A stretch of DNA of 64,000 nucleotides from CAG-488 sp051881315 (GCA_051881315.1 JBJEPQ010000056.1:62001-126000); one strand, 5' to 3'; numbered from the stretch's first letter, positions 26,124-35,345 are shown. The notes: generated from the letters alone by a model not told the origin. Program-made: numbers and translations.

Positions 26124-28733
26124 TCACAGCTTATCCGCTCTGTTTTTCAGCTCATAGAGCTTCTGCAAAGCCTCGATCGGCGTGAGAGTGTTGATATCTA
26201 TCGTTTTGAGTTCTTCAACTATTTCATTGCCCTCGTTCGAGGCAAAGGAAATCTGCATATCGTCATCGTCGCTCTTTTCAACCGTTCTGATGACGGTGAC
26301 AGCGCCTTTTTCTTCAAGCTCGGACAAAATCTCTTTTGCACGGCTGACAACGGCATTCGGCACTCCTGCAAGCTTTGCAACCTCAATACCGTAGCTTCCG
26401 TCTGCACCGCCCCGGACAATTCGTCTGAGGAAGGTTATATCGTCTCCCCGTTTCTTTACGGAGATGTTGTAATTCTTTGTTCCGTCGATCTCGTTTTCAA
26501 GCTCGGTCAGCTCGTGATAATGGGTGGCAAAGAGAGTCTTTGCTCCGAGCTTTTTAGGATCGGCTGTGTATTCAAGGACGGCACGGGCAATGCTCATTCC
26601 GTCAAAGGTGGACGTGCCTCGTCCGATCTCGTCAAAGATCAGCAGGCTCTTTTTCGTGGCATTTTTGAGGATATTTGCAACCTCGCTCATCTCGACCATA
26701 AAGGTGGACTGTCCCGAAGCAAGATCGTCGCTTGCGCCGACACGGGTAAATATGCTGTCAACAAGTCCGATCTGTGCGCTTGAAGCAGGAACGAAGCTGC
26801 CGCACTGCGCCATAAGGACTATCAGAGCGACCTGGCGCATATAAGTCGATTTACCTGCCATATTCGGACCTGTGATTATGGCGCATCGGTTATCCTTGCA
26901 GTCAAGCGTTGTGTCGTTCGGCACAAAGGGAGCGTCCTTCATCATCTTTTCAACAACGGGATGTCTGCCGTCCCTGATGATTATTTCACTGCCGTCCGTC
27001 ATTACGGGACAGGAATAATCGTTCTGCAAAGCAACCCTCGCAAACGAGCAGAGCGCATCGACCGTTGCAACGGCATGAGCCGTCTTTTGTATCCTGTAAA
27101 GCTCGTCGGCAACCTTGCTTCTTACCTGAACAAAGATCTCGTATTCAAGCTTTACTATTCTTTCCTGAGCGCCGAGAACCTTTGCTTCAAGATCCTTCAG
27201 CTCACTCGTTATAAACCGCTCGCAGTTTGCAAGCGTCTGTTTTCTTATGTATTCCTCAGGGACAAGCTCCTTGAACGCATTCGGCACTTCGATGTAATAG
27301 CCGAACACTCGGTTGTAACCGATTTTAAGCTTCTTTATACCTGTTTTTTCCTGCTCCGTCTGCTGAATTGCGGCAATATAGCCCTTGCCGTTATGAACAA
27401 TGTCTCTCAGCTCGTCCAGCTCCGAATTGAAGCCGTCCTTTATCATATCGCCCTCACGCACGGTAAACGGAGGATCCTCGCTGATCGCCGTATCTATAAG
27501 TTCGGCAACATCAGAAAGAAGATCAATGCTGTTGTGCGTTTCCCTCAAAAGGGCGGAGCCGCACTCGGCTATTCCGCTTTTGATTTCTGGCAGAAGCCGA
27601 ATCGTCGCTAAAAGCGATCTCAATTCCTTGGCGTTTGCGGTTTCATAAACTATCCTCGCCATCAGCCTTTCCATATCGCTGACGTCGGATATCGCCGCCG
27701 TCTCATTTTCAAGCAGAGCCGAATTGTCAAAAAGCTCGCCGACGGCATTGTGTCTCTTGGTAATCTTCGCAAGATTGACCAGCGGCTGTTCTATCCAGTT
27801 TCTGACAAGGCGTTTGCCCATCGCGGTTTTCGTCTTGTCAAGCACCCAGAGGAGTGTTCCCCTGCGTTCTCTGTTTCGCATCGTCTCGGTCAATTCGAGA
27901 TTTCTTCGGGAGGAAAAGTCAATTTTCATAAACTGATTTTCCGAATAAAAGTCAATCTCCCGAATATTATCAAGTCCCGATTTCTGCACCTCGGTCAGAT
28001 AGTCGATCGTTGCGCCCAGAGCGCAGACCGCCTCGTCATTCCCCTCAATGCCGAGCTCGGTTAAGCTCTTTTTAAAATGGTCGGTGATGAGCTGACGGCT
28101 GTAATCGACGGTAATTTTTTCGCTGTCGATCTCGTCGGCGGTACACTCAACACGGTTTTTGATAAACTCTCTGATCTTGTCATTCTTTACAACGGCGGAA
28201 TTGTAGCGAATTTCGGTCGGCATATATCTGCCAAGCTCGTTTACAATGTCGTTGCCGACGGTTTTGGACTCAAGCTGTGTGAGGCTGACCTCGCCCGTTG
28301 AAACATCGGCAAAGCAGACCCCGGCGCTGTTCCCGTTGAGCCAAATCGAGCAGAGGAAATTGTTCTTCGACTCGTCAAGCATACTGCTTTCAATGACCGT
28401 ACCGGGAGTATGCACACGGATAACATCACGCTTTACTATTCCCTTTGCCGCCGCAGGATCTTCGGTCTGTTCACAGATAGCTACCTTGTAGCCCCTTGAA
28501 ACAAGCCTTGCGATATAGGAATCAACGCTGTGGAAAGGCACGCCGCACATCGGCGCACGCTCCTGTTGACCGCAGTCCCTGCCCGTCAGCACAAGCTCAA
28601 GCTCCTTTGAGGCAACCTTTGCGTCCTCAAAGAACATCTCGTAAAAATCACCGAGCCTGAACATAAGGATAGTGTCCTGATATTCCTTTTTAATTTCAAG
28701 GTACTGTTTCATCATCGGCGTCATTTCAGCCAT
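26124..28733 (-). CDS. mutS: DNA mismatch repair protein MutS
   Basis: The 869-residue product has the mismatch-recognition domain at its N-terminus (MFRLGDFYEMF, with the Phe-x-Glu wedge). The ATPase domain carries TGPNMAGKSTYMRQ (Walker A), DEIGRGTSTFDG (Walker B) and ATHYHELTELE. Its length is normal for MutS1. It recognises mismatches and recruits MutL, encoded next. The ATG at 28733 has a GAGGTGAAAACAG leader. It follows the YlbF/YmcA-like gene by 74 bases, a gap that contains a hairpin. Confidence 0.97.
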   Translation of the reverse strand: MAEMTPMMKQYLEIKKEYQDTILMFRLGDFYEMFFEDAKVASKELELVLTGRDCGQQERAPMCGVPFHSVDSYIARLVSRGYKVAICEQTEDPAAAKGIVKRDVIRVHTPGTVIESSMLDESKNNFLCSIWLNGNSAGVCFADVSTGEVSLTQLESKTVGNDIVNELGRYMPTEIRYNSAVVKNDKIREFIKNRVECTADEIDSEKITVDYSRQLITDHFKKSLTELGIEGNDEAVCALGATIDYLTEVQKSGLDNIREIDFYSENQFMKIDFSSRRNLELTETMRNRERRGTLLWVLDKTKTAMGKRLVRNWIEQPLVNLAKITKRHNAVGELFDNSALLENETAAISDVSDMERLMARIVYETANAKELRSLLATIRLLPEIKSGIAECGSALLRETHNSIDLLSDVAELIDTAISEDPPFTVREGDMIKDGFNSELDELRDIVHNGKGYIAAIQQTEQEKTGIKKLKIGYNRVFGYYIEVPNAFKELVPEEYIRKQTLANCERFITSELKDLEAKVLGAQERIVKLEYEIFVQVRSKVADELYRIQKTAHAVATVDALCSFARVALQNDYSCPVMTDGSEIIIRDGRHPVVEKMMKDAPFVPNDTTLDCKDNRCAIITGPNMAGKSTYMRQVALIVLMAQCGSFVPASSAQIGLVDSIFTRVGASDDLASGQSTFMVEMSEVANILKNATKKSLLIFDEIGRGTSTFDGMSIARAVLEYTADPKKLGAKTLFATHYHELTELENEIDGTKNYNISVKKRGDDITFLRRIVRGGADGSYGIEVAKLAGVPNAVVSRAKEILSELEEKGAVTVIRTVEKSDDDDMQISFASNEGNEIVEELKTIDINTLTPIEALQKLYELKNRADKL

Positions 28734-28776
28734 CTGTTTTCACCTCAGTTTATCGTCCGTTTTTTTGATTGCCATA

Positions 28777-28798
28777 GCTCCCCTTGTTACAGGGGAGC
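28777..28798. repeat. Short hairpin in the ymcA-like/mutS gap
   Basis: GCTCCCC (28777-28783) pairs with GGGGAGC (28792-28798) around an 8-base loop. No T-run follows on the minus strand. The sequence is similar to the internal hairpin of the inverted-repeat element at 35205-35224, so it may be a relic of the same repeat family or an mRNA-processing site. Confidence 0.5.
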
Positions 28799-28807
28799 CG
28801 TTAAATT

Positions 28808-29218
28808 TTAGTGACAGCCGCCGCATGAACCGCATTCGCCTGAGCAATGATGCTCCTCCTGCGGCTGGCAGGTCTTGGGATCCTCACCCTGTACGCAAAG
28901 GGAAAGAATAGCCGTAATCTCGTTCATCATATCGTCAACCGCATGGCGTGCAGCTTCGTACTTCTGCATATTCTCGTTAGCCATAACAGCCTCATATACC
29001 TCGGAAAACTCCTTGTCGTATGCGGCAAGCTTCTCCTCGTTTGCGTCGTCCTTAGCCGCTTCGTGCTGATACGACATATGAATGAGCTGAATCTTGTTGA
29101 TAAGATCGTTGAGATCCGTGTCAGCCTCATTTGTTCTTCTTGCCTCGTGGAATGCAAGATAACGCTCGTCCTGCTGAATTGCCGCACCGAGCTGTCTTGT
29201 GATTTCAATAATGTCCAT
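28808..29218 (-). CDS. YlbF/YmcA family protein with cysteine-rich tail
   Basis: The 136-residue helical product matches the YlbF/YmcA family (DIIEITRQLGAAIQQDERYL start, helical bundle to about residue 115). The last 20 residues are Cys/His-rich, with C-x4-HH-C-x3-C-x2-C-x2-CH, a likely metal or iron-sulfur site. In Bacillus, YlbF, YmcA and YaaT form a complex with [4Fe-4S] clusters that affects RNase Y maturation of operon mRNAs. ymcA lies between miaB (ymcB) and mutS there, as here. The ATG has an AAGGAGT site. Confidence 0.85.
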   Translation of the reverse strand: MDIIEITRQLGAAIQQDERYLAFHEARRTNEADTDLNDLINKIQLIHMSYQHEAAKDDANEEKLAAYDKEFSEVYEAVMANENMQKYEAARHAVDDMMNEITAILSLCVQGEDPKTCQPQEEHHCSGECGSCGGCH

Positions 29219-29263
29219 TGTGTTACTCCTTAATATAATTTATTTTTCAAAGAAAAGCCTTTT

Positions 29264-30700
29264 TCAGCCTTCTTCCAATTCACCTCTGACTATCCATGTC
29301 AGAGGATCTGTAACCTTAACCTTGCAGAACTTTCCGATAACGTCCTTCCCCTCAACTTCGGGAAACTCTATCATCACGTTGCCCTGAGTTCTGCCGTTCA
29401 GTATACCGTCTCTTGCATATCCCTCGCAAAGAACGGCATATACCTTGTCCTTCATCGCCGCCGTACGCTGTGAGGCGATCCTCTCCTGAGCGTCCGTCAG
29501 CTCCTTGAACCATTTGCCCTTCTCCTCACGGGAAACGGGATCGGGCATCTCAGCCGCTTTCGTACCCGGTCGGGGTGAGAAAATAAATGTAAACAGAGAA
29601 GTAAACCTGACCTCCTCGATCAGGGAAACCGTGTCCCTGAACTCCTCATAGGTCTCTCCCGGAAAGCCGACGATAACATCGCTCGTCATTGAAAGCTCGG
29701 GCATTACCTGCCTTGCATAGCTTGCAAGCTCAAGGTACTTCTCCCTCGTGTAGCCTCGGTTCATCTCTTTAAGAACCCTGTTGTTGCCGCTCTGGAACGG
29801 CAGATGCAGGTGCTTTGCGACCTTGTCGCAGGACGCCATGGTGTCAAGCAGTTCCTTTGTGCAGTCCTTGGGGTGCGAGGTCATAAACCTGATCGTAAAC
29901 TCGCCGGGGATATCGTTGATCTCTTTCAAGAGCTTGGCAAAGTTTATATCCCTGTCAAGATTTTTACCGTAGGAATTAACATTCTGTCCGAGCAGAGTGA
30001 TATCCTTACAGCCCGAAGCGATAAGCTCCTTCGCCTCTTTGATTACGTCCTCAGGCTCTCGGCTTCTTTCACGTCCTCTGACATAGGGAACGATGCAATA
30101 GCTGCAAAAATTGTTGCATCCGTACATTATCGGCAGCCAGCCTTTGATGTTTCCGTCGCGCCTGACGGGAAGATTTTCGGCGATAACCCCTGCCGAATCG
30201 GGACATTCATAAACTCTTTTTCCCGTTGAAAGCACACGGTAAATGAGTTCGGGTATTCTGTGAATAACATGAGTTCCGAAAACGAGATCAACAAAGGGAT
30301 AGCTTTTCCTGATCTTTTCAACAACTCTTTCCTGCTGCATCATACAGCCGCAAAGGGCGATTATCAGATTTGGATTGGACTTTTTCAGTCTCTTGATCGC
30401 ACCGACATTACCGTATATACGATCCTCTGCGTGTTCTCGGACGGCGCAGGTGTTGTAAAGGATAAGGTCTGCCTGTTCGACATCGTCCGTAAAGCCGTAG
30501 CCGAGAGACTCAAGAATTCCCTTGATGCGTTCTCCGTCGGCAACATTGCCCTGACAGCCGTAGGTATGGACGAAAGCAAGCGGCATTGACGGCTCAAATT
30601 TTGACGCTAAAATCGTCCTCACACGGTCGGAAAACTCCTGCTGTTTTGCCATCTCATCATCAGACACTTTTATTATCTTTTTTGTTGTGCCTTCACTCAA
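29264..30700 (-). CDS. miaB: tRNA-2-methylthio-N6-dimethylallyladenosine synthase
   Basis: The product (478 residues from a TTG at 30700) has the MTTase N-terminal domain with three conserved cysteines (HTYGCQGN, YNTCAVREHA, ALCGCMMQ). The radical SAM motif CNNFCSYCIVPYVRGRERSR follows, and a C-terminal TRAM domain. It adds the methylthio group to i6A37 in tRNA. The frame extends to an ATG at 30760, but a GAGAGGTG site precedes the TTG and the -10 of a strong promoter lies inside that extension, so the TTG is the real start. It is the first gene of the long minus-strand run. Confidence 0.95.
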   Translation of the reverse strand: MSEGTTKKIIKVSDDEMAKQQEFSDRVRTILASKFEPSMPLAFVHTYGCQGNVADGERIKGILESLGYGFTDDVEQADLILYNTCAVREHAEDRIYGNVGAIKRLKKSNPNLIIALCGCMMQQERVVEKIRKSYPFVDLVFGTHVIHRIPELIYRVLSTGKRVYECPDSAGVIAENLPVRRDGNIKGWLPIMYGCNNFCSYCIVPYVRGRERSREPEDVIKEAKELIASGCKDITLLGQNVNSYGKNLDRDINFAKLLKEINDIPGEFTIRFMTSHPKDCTKELLDTMASCDKVAKHLHLPFQSGNNRVLKEMNRGYTREKYLELASYARQVMPELSMTSDVIVGFPGETYEEFRDTVSLIEEVRFTSLFTFIFSPRPGTKAAEMPDPVSREEKGKWFKELTDAQERIASQRTAAMKDKVYAVLCEGYARDGILNGRTQGNVMIEFPEVEGKDVIGKFCKVKVTDPLTWIVRGELEEG

Positions 30701-30736
30701 AGGGCACACCTCTCTTTTTAACTTATTAACTTTATA

Positions 30737-30765
30737 ATTATAATATAAAAGGTGTGTCATTTCAA
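30737..30765 (-). promoter_or_regulatory. Promoter of the miaB-led gene run
   Basis: On the minus strand a TTGAAA -35 (30760-30765), a 17-base spacer and a consensus TATAAT -10 (30737-30742) lie 36 bases before the TTG start of miaB. It is the only strong promoter recognised for the densely packed minus-strand genes downstream, although internal promoters cannot be excluded. Confidence 0.8.
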
Positions 30766-30836
30766 GCGTTTTAACACAAAATTTACTTTCTCTCGTCTTC
30801 TCCTTGAATATGCTGACTTTATGTTTTGAATTATTA

Positions 30837-30866
30837 TTGACTTTAATATAACAGTAATGTTATAAT
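30837..30866 (+). promoter_or_regulatory. Promoter of the membrane glycosyltransferase operon
   Basis: TTGACT (30837-30842), an 18-base spacer and TATAAT (30861-30866), 34 bases before the ATG at 30901. It is divergent from the miaB promoter. Confidence 0.7.
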
Positions 30867-30900
30867 TAAATATATTTTTAATCAGAAAGGTGGAATTGCT

Positions 30901-32487
30901 ATGGGCAAATTTAAGCTCAAAGAGAAAAAGAACATTCCTGTTTTTCTTTTCTTTGCGGTATTTGCTTTTGCAATTCTTTACATCTGCACGGCTTCAAGTC
31001 CCCGTTACGCAACAAATCCGTGGAACGATTCCAATGCTTTTCTGACAGTCGGCAAGGCCATGGCGAACGGAATTACGGTTTACAAAGATATCTTTGAACA
31101 GAAAGGCCCTCTGCTTTATCTCATTCACGCCATTGCATATTTTATCTCAAACACATCTTTTACAGGCGTTTACGTTATGCAGTCCCTTGCTCTTTCCGTG
31201 ACCGGCTTTGCGGCTTATAAGATCGCCTCGCTCTATGTCGGCACGGGCTGGTCCATTTCCTCAGCGCTTCTCACCTGCTTTACAATAGTCAATTCCGCCT
31301 GCTACTACTACGGCGACAGCGCAGAGGAATTTTGTCTGCCGTTTTTGATGATAAGCATTTATTATTTCTGCCGCTATTTTAAAAACACAGAGCAAGACCT
31401 GCCCAAACGCTCCGTATTTTTCCTTGTCGGTTTCTTTGCAGGCTGTGTTGCAATGATAAAATTTACCGTTATCGGCTTCTGGTTTGCATGGGCGGCATAC
31501 ATTTCGCTCTACACTCTTTTTGCCAAGAAAGATTTCAAAAAAGCCGTTATAAACGCTCTTGTCTTTCTCGGAGGAATGGCGGCAGCTCTTGCTCCGTGGG
31601 TGATTTATTTTGCCGTAAACGGTGCTTTGAACGATTTCATTTACACTTATTTCATTCTCAACACAACCGCTTATCCGAGTGCGACCGAAATGAGTTTTGT
31701 ATCAAGATTGATTGAGCCTTTTGGCTGTATTTTGGAAGCTTTCAGCTTTTCTCCGATACTTTTATGTCTCGGCATTACCGGAATGATTTTATTCCTTGTT
31801 ACAAATATTTTTACCGAAAAAAAGTTTTTCTCAAGAATTTCGCTCCCGATAATGTGTTTAACGGGAATGTATCTCATCTATTTCGGTCTGAGAACCTACA
31901 GCTATTATTTTACCCCGATGTCCGCTTTTACGGTTTTCGGCTTCATTTTTGCCGCATATCTGCTTCAGAAAATATCTAAGAAAAAGGAAAAGGCGGTTTC
32001 TCTTATCCTTTGCTGTATCTGTGTGATAGCAGGCTTTGTCAGATCCGACCTGTCAAATGTTTCATCAAAATATGTAGCGCGTAAAGGGACTCAGACCGTT
32101 CAAATCCAAGCCGCAGAATATATAAAAAGCCACAATCCAAACGGCAAAATACTGAATTACAGAAGCCTTGATAACGGCGTATATCTATCGGCAAATCAGG
32201 TCCCGCAGTTCAAGCATTTCGAGCATCAGAATTTTGACTATGACTGTTACTCTGAGAATGCCGATGAGCAAAACAGATATATCAATGAGCATCTTGCCGA
32301 TTTTGTTGCCGTGTCAACTCATCCGAGCGAAAGCATTGACGATATATATAATGAAAACTCTACACTTCATACGGATTACAATCTTGTGATATGTGAAAAG
32401 TTCATCATTCAACCGTCAAGAAAAGTTGATATAAAATATGAAAAAACCTTTTATCTTTTTGAGCTTAAAACAGAGTTTAAAAAATGA
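30901..32487 (+). CDS. GT39/ArnT-like membrane glycosyltransferase, copy 1
   Basis: The 528-residue product has about ten to eleven membrane helices. The first outer loop (NPWNDSNAFLTVGKAMANG and DIFEQKGPLLYLIHA) resembles the acidic catalytic loop of GT-C/GT39 enzymes. These take sugars from polyprenyl-phosphate donors on the outer membrane face and transfer them to proteins, lipids or polymers. The C-terminal ~150 residues form a soluble domain. The tandem copy downstream and the following GT2 enzyme complete a donor-plus-transferase unit. The acceptor cannot be predicted. Residues ~133-224 are identical to copy 2. Confidence 0.8.
   Translation: MGKFKLKEKKNIPVFLFFAVFAFAILYICTASSPRYATNPWNDSNAFLTVGKAMANGITVYKDIFEQKGPLLYLIHAIAYFISNTSFTGVYVMQSLALSVTGFAAYKIASLYVGTGWSISSALLTCFTIVNSACYYYGDSAEEFCLPFLMISIYYFCRYFKNTEQDLPKRSVFFLVGFFAGCVAMIKFTVIGFWFAWAAYISLYTLFAKKDFKKAVINALVFLGGMAAALAPWVIYFAVNGALNDFIYTYFILNTTAYPSATEMSFVSRLIEPFGCILEAFSFSPILLCLGITGMILFLVTNIFTEKKFFSRISLPIMCLTGMYLIYFGLRTYSYYFTPMSAFTVFGFIFAAYLLQKISKKKEKAVSLILCCICVIAGFVRSDLSNVSSKYVARKGTQTVQIQAAEYIKSHNPNGKILNYRSLDNGVYLSANQVPQFKHFEHQNFDYDCYSENADEQNRYINEHLADFVAVSTHPSESIDDIYNENSTLHTDYNLVICEKFIIQPSRKVDIKYEKTFYLFELKTEFKK
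31298..31571 (+). repeat. Gene-conversion tract shared with 32912-33185
   Basis: These 274 bases differ from 32912-33185 at only three positions, all synonymous (GAA/GAG, GCC/GCA, CTT/CTC), while sequence on both sides diverges with many replacements. The offset of 1614 bases equals the distance between the two gene starts. Confidence 0.85.
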
Positions 32488-32514
32488 TTGCAGATTAAGG
32501 AGTATATTTGATCA

Positions 32515-34095
32515 ATGAAAAATCAAACAAAACTTTCAAAGAACAATATCATTGTTTTTTTACTGTTTTTGCTCTATTCTTTCGGCCTGCTCTACATCTG
32601 CACTGCTTCAAGCCCCCGTTACGCAACAAACCCGTGGAATGACGCAAACGCTTTTCTGACAGTAGGAAAGGCCATGGCGAACGGAATGACGGTTTACAAA
32701 GATATCTTTGAACAGAAAGGCCCCCTGCTCTACCTCATTCACGCTCTTGCCTGTTTCATCTCCGACACCACGTTTACAGGCGTTTACGTTATGCAGTCCC
32801 TTTCCCTTTGCGTGACCGCCTTTGCGGCTTTCAAGATCGCCTCGCTCTATGTCGGAACGGGTTGGTCTGTCGCTTCCGCCGTCCTGACCTGTTTTGTTAC
32901 GGTCAATTCCTCCTGCTACTACTACGGCGACAGCGCAGAGGAGTTTTGTCTGCCGTTTTTGATGATAAGCATTTATTATTTCTGCCGCTATTTTAAAAAC
33001 ACAGAGCAAGACCTGCCCAAACGCTCCGTATTTTTCCTTGTCGGTTTCTTTGCAGGCTGTGTTGCAATGATAAAATTTACCGTTATCGGCTTCTGGTTTG
33101 CATGGGCGGCATACATTTCGCTCTACACTCTTTTTGCAAAGAAAGATTTCAAAAAAGCCGTTATAAACGCTCTCGTCTTTCTCGGCGGTATGGGTGCGGC
33201 AATAGTTCCTTGGATAGTATATTTTGCCGTAAAGGGCGGTCTGCGTGATTTCATTTACACTTATTTCATTCTCAACGCAACGGCTTATCCCATGACGGAA
33301 AAGCTCAGCTTTTTCACACGCTTATGGAAGCCGATCTATATCATCGGTACAAATCTTGTGACCTCCCCTGCTGTTCTTATTTTCAGCGGACTGGGAATGG
33401 CGGCTTTCCTTTTCACAAATATTTTTGCCGAGAAGAAGCTTTTTTCAAGGCTGTCTGTCCCCTTTGTATGCTTTCTCGGAATCTATATCATTTATTTCGG
33501 AATAAGAAGCTACAGCTATTATCTCCTGCCTCTTTCGGTTTTCACGGTTTTCTCTTTCATTGCAGTATTCTTTGCCGCAGAAAAGCTGATAAAAGGCAAG
33601 TCGGGCAAGACTGTATCCGCTGTTGTTTGTGCTGTTTTTATTGTTGCGTCGGTCATATGCGGAAATTATCTTAACATCTGTTCAACCGACCTACCCCGTA
33701 AAGGTGAAAGCACGATTCAGTCAGAAGCTGTAGATTACATCAAATCTCACAATTCCGACGGAATAATTCTTAATTATGGCTGTCTCGATATCGGAATATA
33801 CCTCGCCGCAGATCAGCTCCCCGTATTCCGCCATTTTGAAAGACAAAACCTTTTGTATGAAAAATACAGCGAAAATGTTGACGAACAAAACCGTTATATT
33901 AACGAACATCTTGCCGACTATGTCGTAACCGTTATCAATCCCGAGGAAACCGTTGAGGATATTTACGAAAAAAATTCCGCCTTAAAAACGGACTATAACA
34001 TTGTAATATGCAAGGACTTTTCTTTCAGCAACCAAAACATTTTTAAGAGTGATTATACAAGAACATTTTATCTTTTTGAATTAAAGGAGGACTGA
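32515..34095 (+). CDS. GT39/ArnT-like membrane glycosyltransferase, copy 2
   Basis: The 526-residue product is a tandem paralogue of the preceding gene, with the same NPWNDANAFLTVGKAMANG loop, DIFEQKGPLLYLIHA and helix layout. The C-terminal domain differs more, with a shared tail pattern around YSENVDEQNRYINEHLADY. It probably uses the same type of lipid-linked sugar, with a different acceptor or linkage. It starts at an ATG 27 bases after copy 1, with an AAGGAG site about 14 bases upstream. Its stop lies two bases before the GTG of the GT2 gene. Confidence 0.8.
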   Translation: MKNQTKLSKNNIIVFLLFLLYSFGLLYICTASSPRYATNPWNDANAFLTVGKAMANGMTVYKDIFEQKGPLLYLIHALACFISDTTFTGVYVMQSLSLCVTAFAAFKIASLYVGTGWSVASAVLTCFVTVNSSCYYYGDSAEEFCLPFLMISIYYFCRYFKNTEQDLPKRSVFFLVGFFAGCVAMIKFTVIGFWFAWAAYISLYTLFAKKDFKKAVINALVFLGGMGAAIVPWIVYFAVKGGLRDFIYTYFILNATAYPMTEKLSFFTRLWKPIYIIGTNLVTSPAVLIFSGLGMAAFLFTNIFAEKKLFSRLSVPFVCFLGIYIIYFGIRSYSYYLLPLSVFTVFSFIAVFFAAEKLIKGKSGKTVSAVVCAVFIVASVICGNYLNICSTDLPRKGESTIQSEAVDYIKSHNSDGIILNYGCLDIGIYLAADQLPVFRHFERQNLLYEKYSENVDEQNRYINEHLADYVVTVINPEETVEDIYEKNSALKTDYNIVICKDFSFSNQNIFKSDYTRTFYLFELKED

Positions 34096-34097
34096 AC

Positions 34098-35045
34098 GTG
34101 GAACCGAAAACCCTATACATTCTCGCTCCGTGCTACAACGAAGCAGAAGTTCTTCCGCTGACTTCAAAAATTTTTCTCGACAAGCTCAACAGCCTGATAA
34201 ACGAGGGAAAAATCAGCGAAAACAGTCGTGTCGCCTTTGTCGATGACGGTTCAAAGGATGAAACATGGAACATTATCGAGAGTCTGCACGAGCTTGATCC
34301 TAAATTTATCGGAGTTAAGCTCTCACGCAACCGAGGACATCAGAATGCGCTTCTCGGCGGAATGTCAACCATTGTTGACGACTGCGATATGATTGTCACA
34401 ATCGACGCCGACGCTCAGGACGATGTAAACGCAATCGACAAAATGGTCGAAGATTTCAACAACGGCACCGAGATTGTTTACGGCGTCCGTGCCTCCCGTG
34501 AAACCGACACGTTTTTTAAGCGTACAACGGCACAGGGATTTTATAAGTTTATGTCCCTTATGGGTGTTGAAACGGTCTACAACCACGCTGATTTCAGGCT
34601 GATGAGCTCCAGAGCGGTCAAGGCTCTGCTTGACTTCAAGGAGGTAAACCTGTTCCTCAGGGGAATGGTTCCGCTTGTCGGTTTCAAATCCTCCACAGTC
34701 ACCTATGACCGTTCGCCCCGTCTTGCAGGCGAATCCAAATATCCGCTGAAAAAGATGCTTACCTTCGCCTTTGACGGTATCACTTCGTTTTCGATTAAAC
34801 CGATTCGCTTTATCACTGCTCTCGGCGGAATAACACTGATACTCAGCATTATCTTTGCAATTTATGCTCTTATCAGCTATTTCGTTCACAACACCGTTCC
34901 CGGCTGGACATCCACGGTTCTTTCGATCTGGTTTTTCGGCTCTCTCCAGCTTATTGCAACCGGAGTCGTCGGCGAATACATCGGGAAAATATATCTTGAA
35001 ACCAAAGGCCGTCCGAGATTTTTTATTGAGAAATATTTGAAATAA
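34098..35045 (+). CDS. GT2 glycosyltransferase, polyprenyl-phosphate sugar synthase type
   Basis: The 315-residue product begins LAPCYNEAEVLP and has FVDDGSKDETW, SRNRGHQNALLGG and ITIDADAQDDV, the DPM1/GtrB signature, with two C-terminal membrane helices. It probably charges undecaprenyl phosphate with glucose or a similar sugar for the two GT39-like proteins encoded directly before it. Translation starts at a GTG behind an AGGAGG site. It is a paralogue of 9790-10731. A terminator follows 18 bases after the stop. Confidence 0.9.
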   Translation: MEPKTLYILAPCYNEAEVLPLTSKIFLDKLNSLINEGKISENSRVAFVDDGSKDETWNIIESLHELDPKFIGVKLSRNRGHQNALLGGMSTIVDDCDMIVTIDADAQDDVNAIDKMVEDFNNGTEIVYGVRASRETDTFFKRTTAQGFYKFMSLMGVETVYNHADFRLMSSRAVKALLDFKEVNLFLRGMVPLVGFKSSTVTYDRSPRLAGESKYPLKKMLTFAFDGITSFSIKPIRFITALGGITLILSIIFAIYALISYFVHNTVPGWTSTVLSIWFFGSLQLIATGVVGEYIGKIYLETKGRPRFFIEKYLK

Positions 35046-35063
35046 ACTAAAAAAATAGCAATT

Positions 35064-35096
35064 CCAAACGTCAGACAAGGCGTTTGGGATTTTTTT
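35064..35096 (+). terminator. Terminator of the glycosyltransferase operon
   Basis: CCAAACG (35064-35070) pairs with CGTTTGG (35081-35087) around a 10-base loop and is followed by seven T residues (35090-35096). Confidence 0.8.
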
Positions 35097-35097
35097 G

Positions 35098-35345
35098 CCT
35101 TCCCCTTGAGGGGAATGTGCCGAGAAACGAGGCGGATGAGGTGATAAAAGACATTAGATGTTAGATGTTAGACGATATCGTTTTAAGTTTTGAAGTGACT
35201 TTTCGGCTCCCTTGTAAGGGAGCTGTCAGCGAAGCTGACTGAGGGATTGTAAAAAAGCTGAAAACTAAGTAAAAATATAATATCATCAAACTTGCTTCCA
35301 CCTCATCACCGCCTGCGGCGGAGCTTCCCCTCAAGGGGAAGCCTT
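35098..35345. mobile_element. MITE-like intergenic inverted-repeat element
   Basis: The ends, about 35098-35143 and 35298-35343, are imperfect inverted repeats. Each contains a TTCCCCTTGAGGGGAA palindrome core, a GCGG/CCGC-containing middle and a GATGAGGTG motif. The interior has two hairpins: GGCTCCC..GGGAGC at 35205-35224 and GTCAGC GAA GCTGAC at 35225-35239. It has no coding frame. It resembles short intergenic repeats common in gut Firmicutes, but family membership was not tested. Confidence 0.6.

Noticed and set aside
25929..26783. 284-codon plus-strand frame across mutL/mutS
   Set aside because: It is antisense to two well-supported repair genes and has no ribosome site.
30701..30760. 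N-terminal extension of MiaB from an upstream ATG
   Set aside because: The -10 box of a consensus promoter lies inside it, and the ribosome site sits directly before the TTG at 30700.
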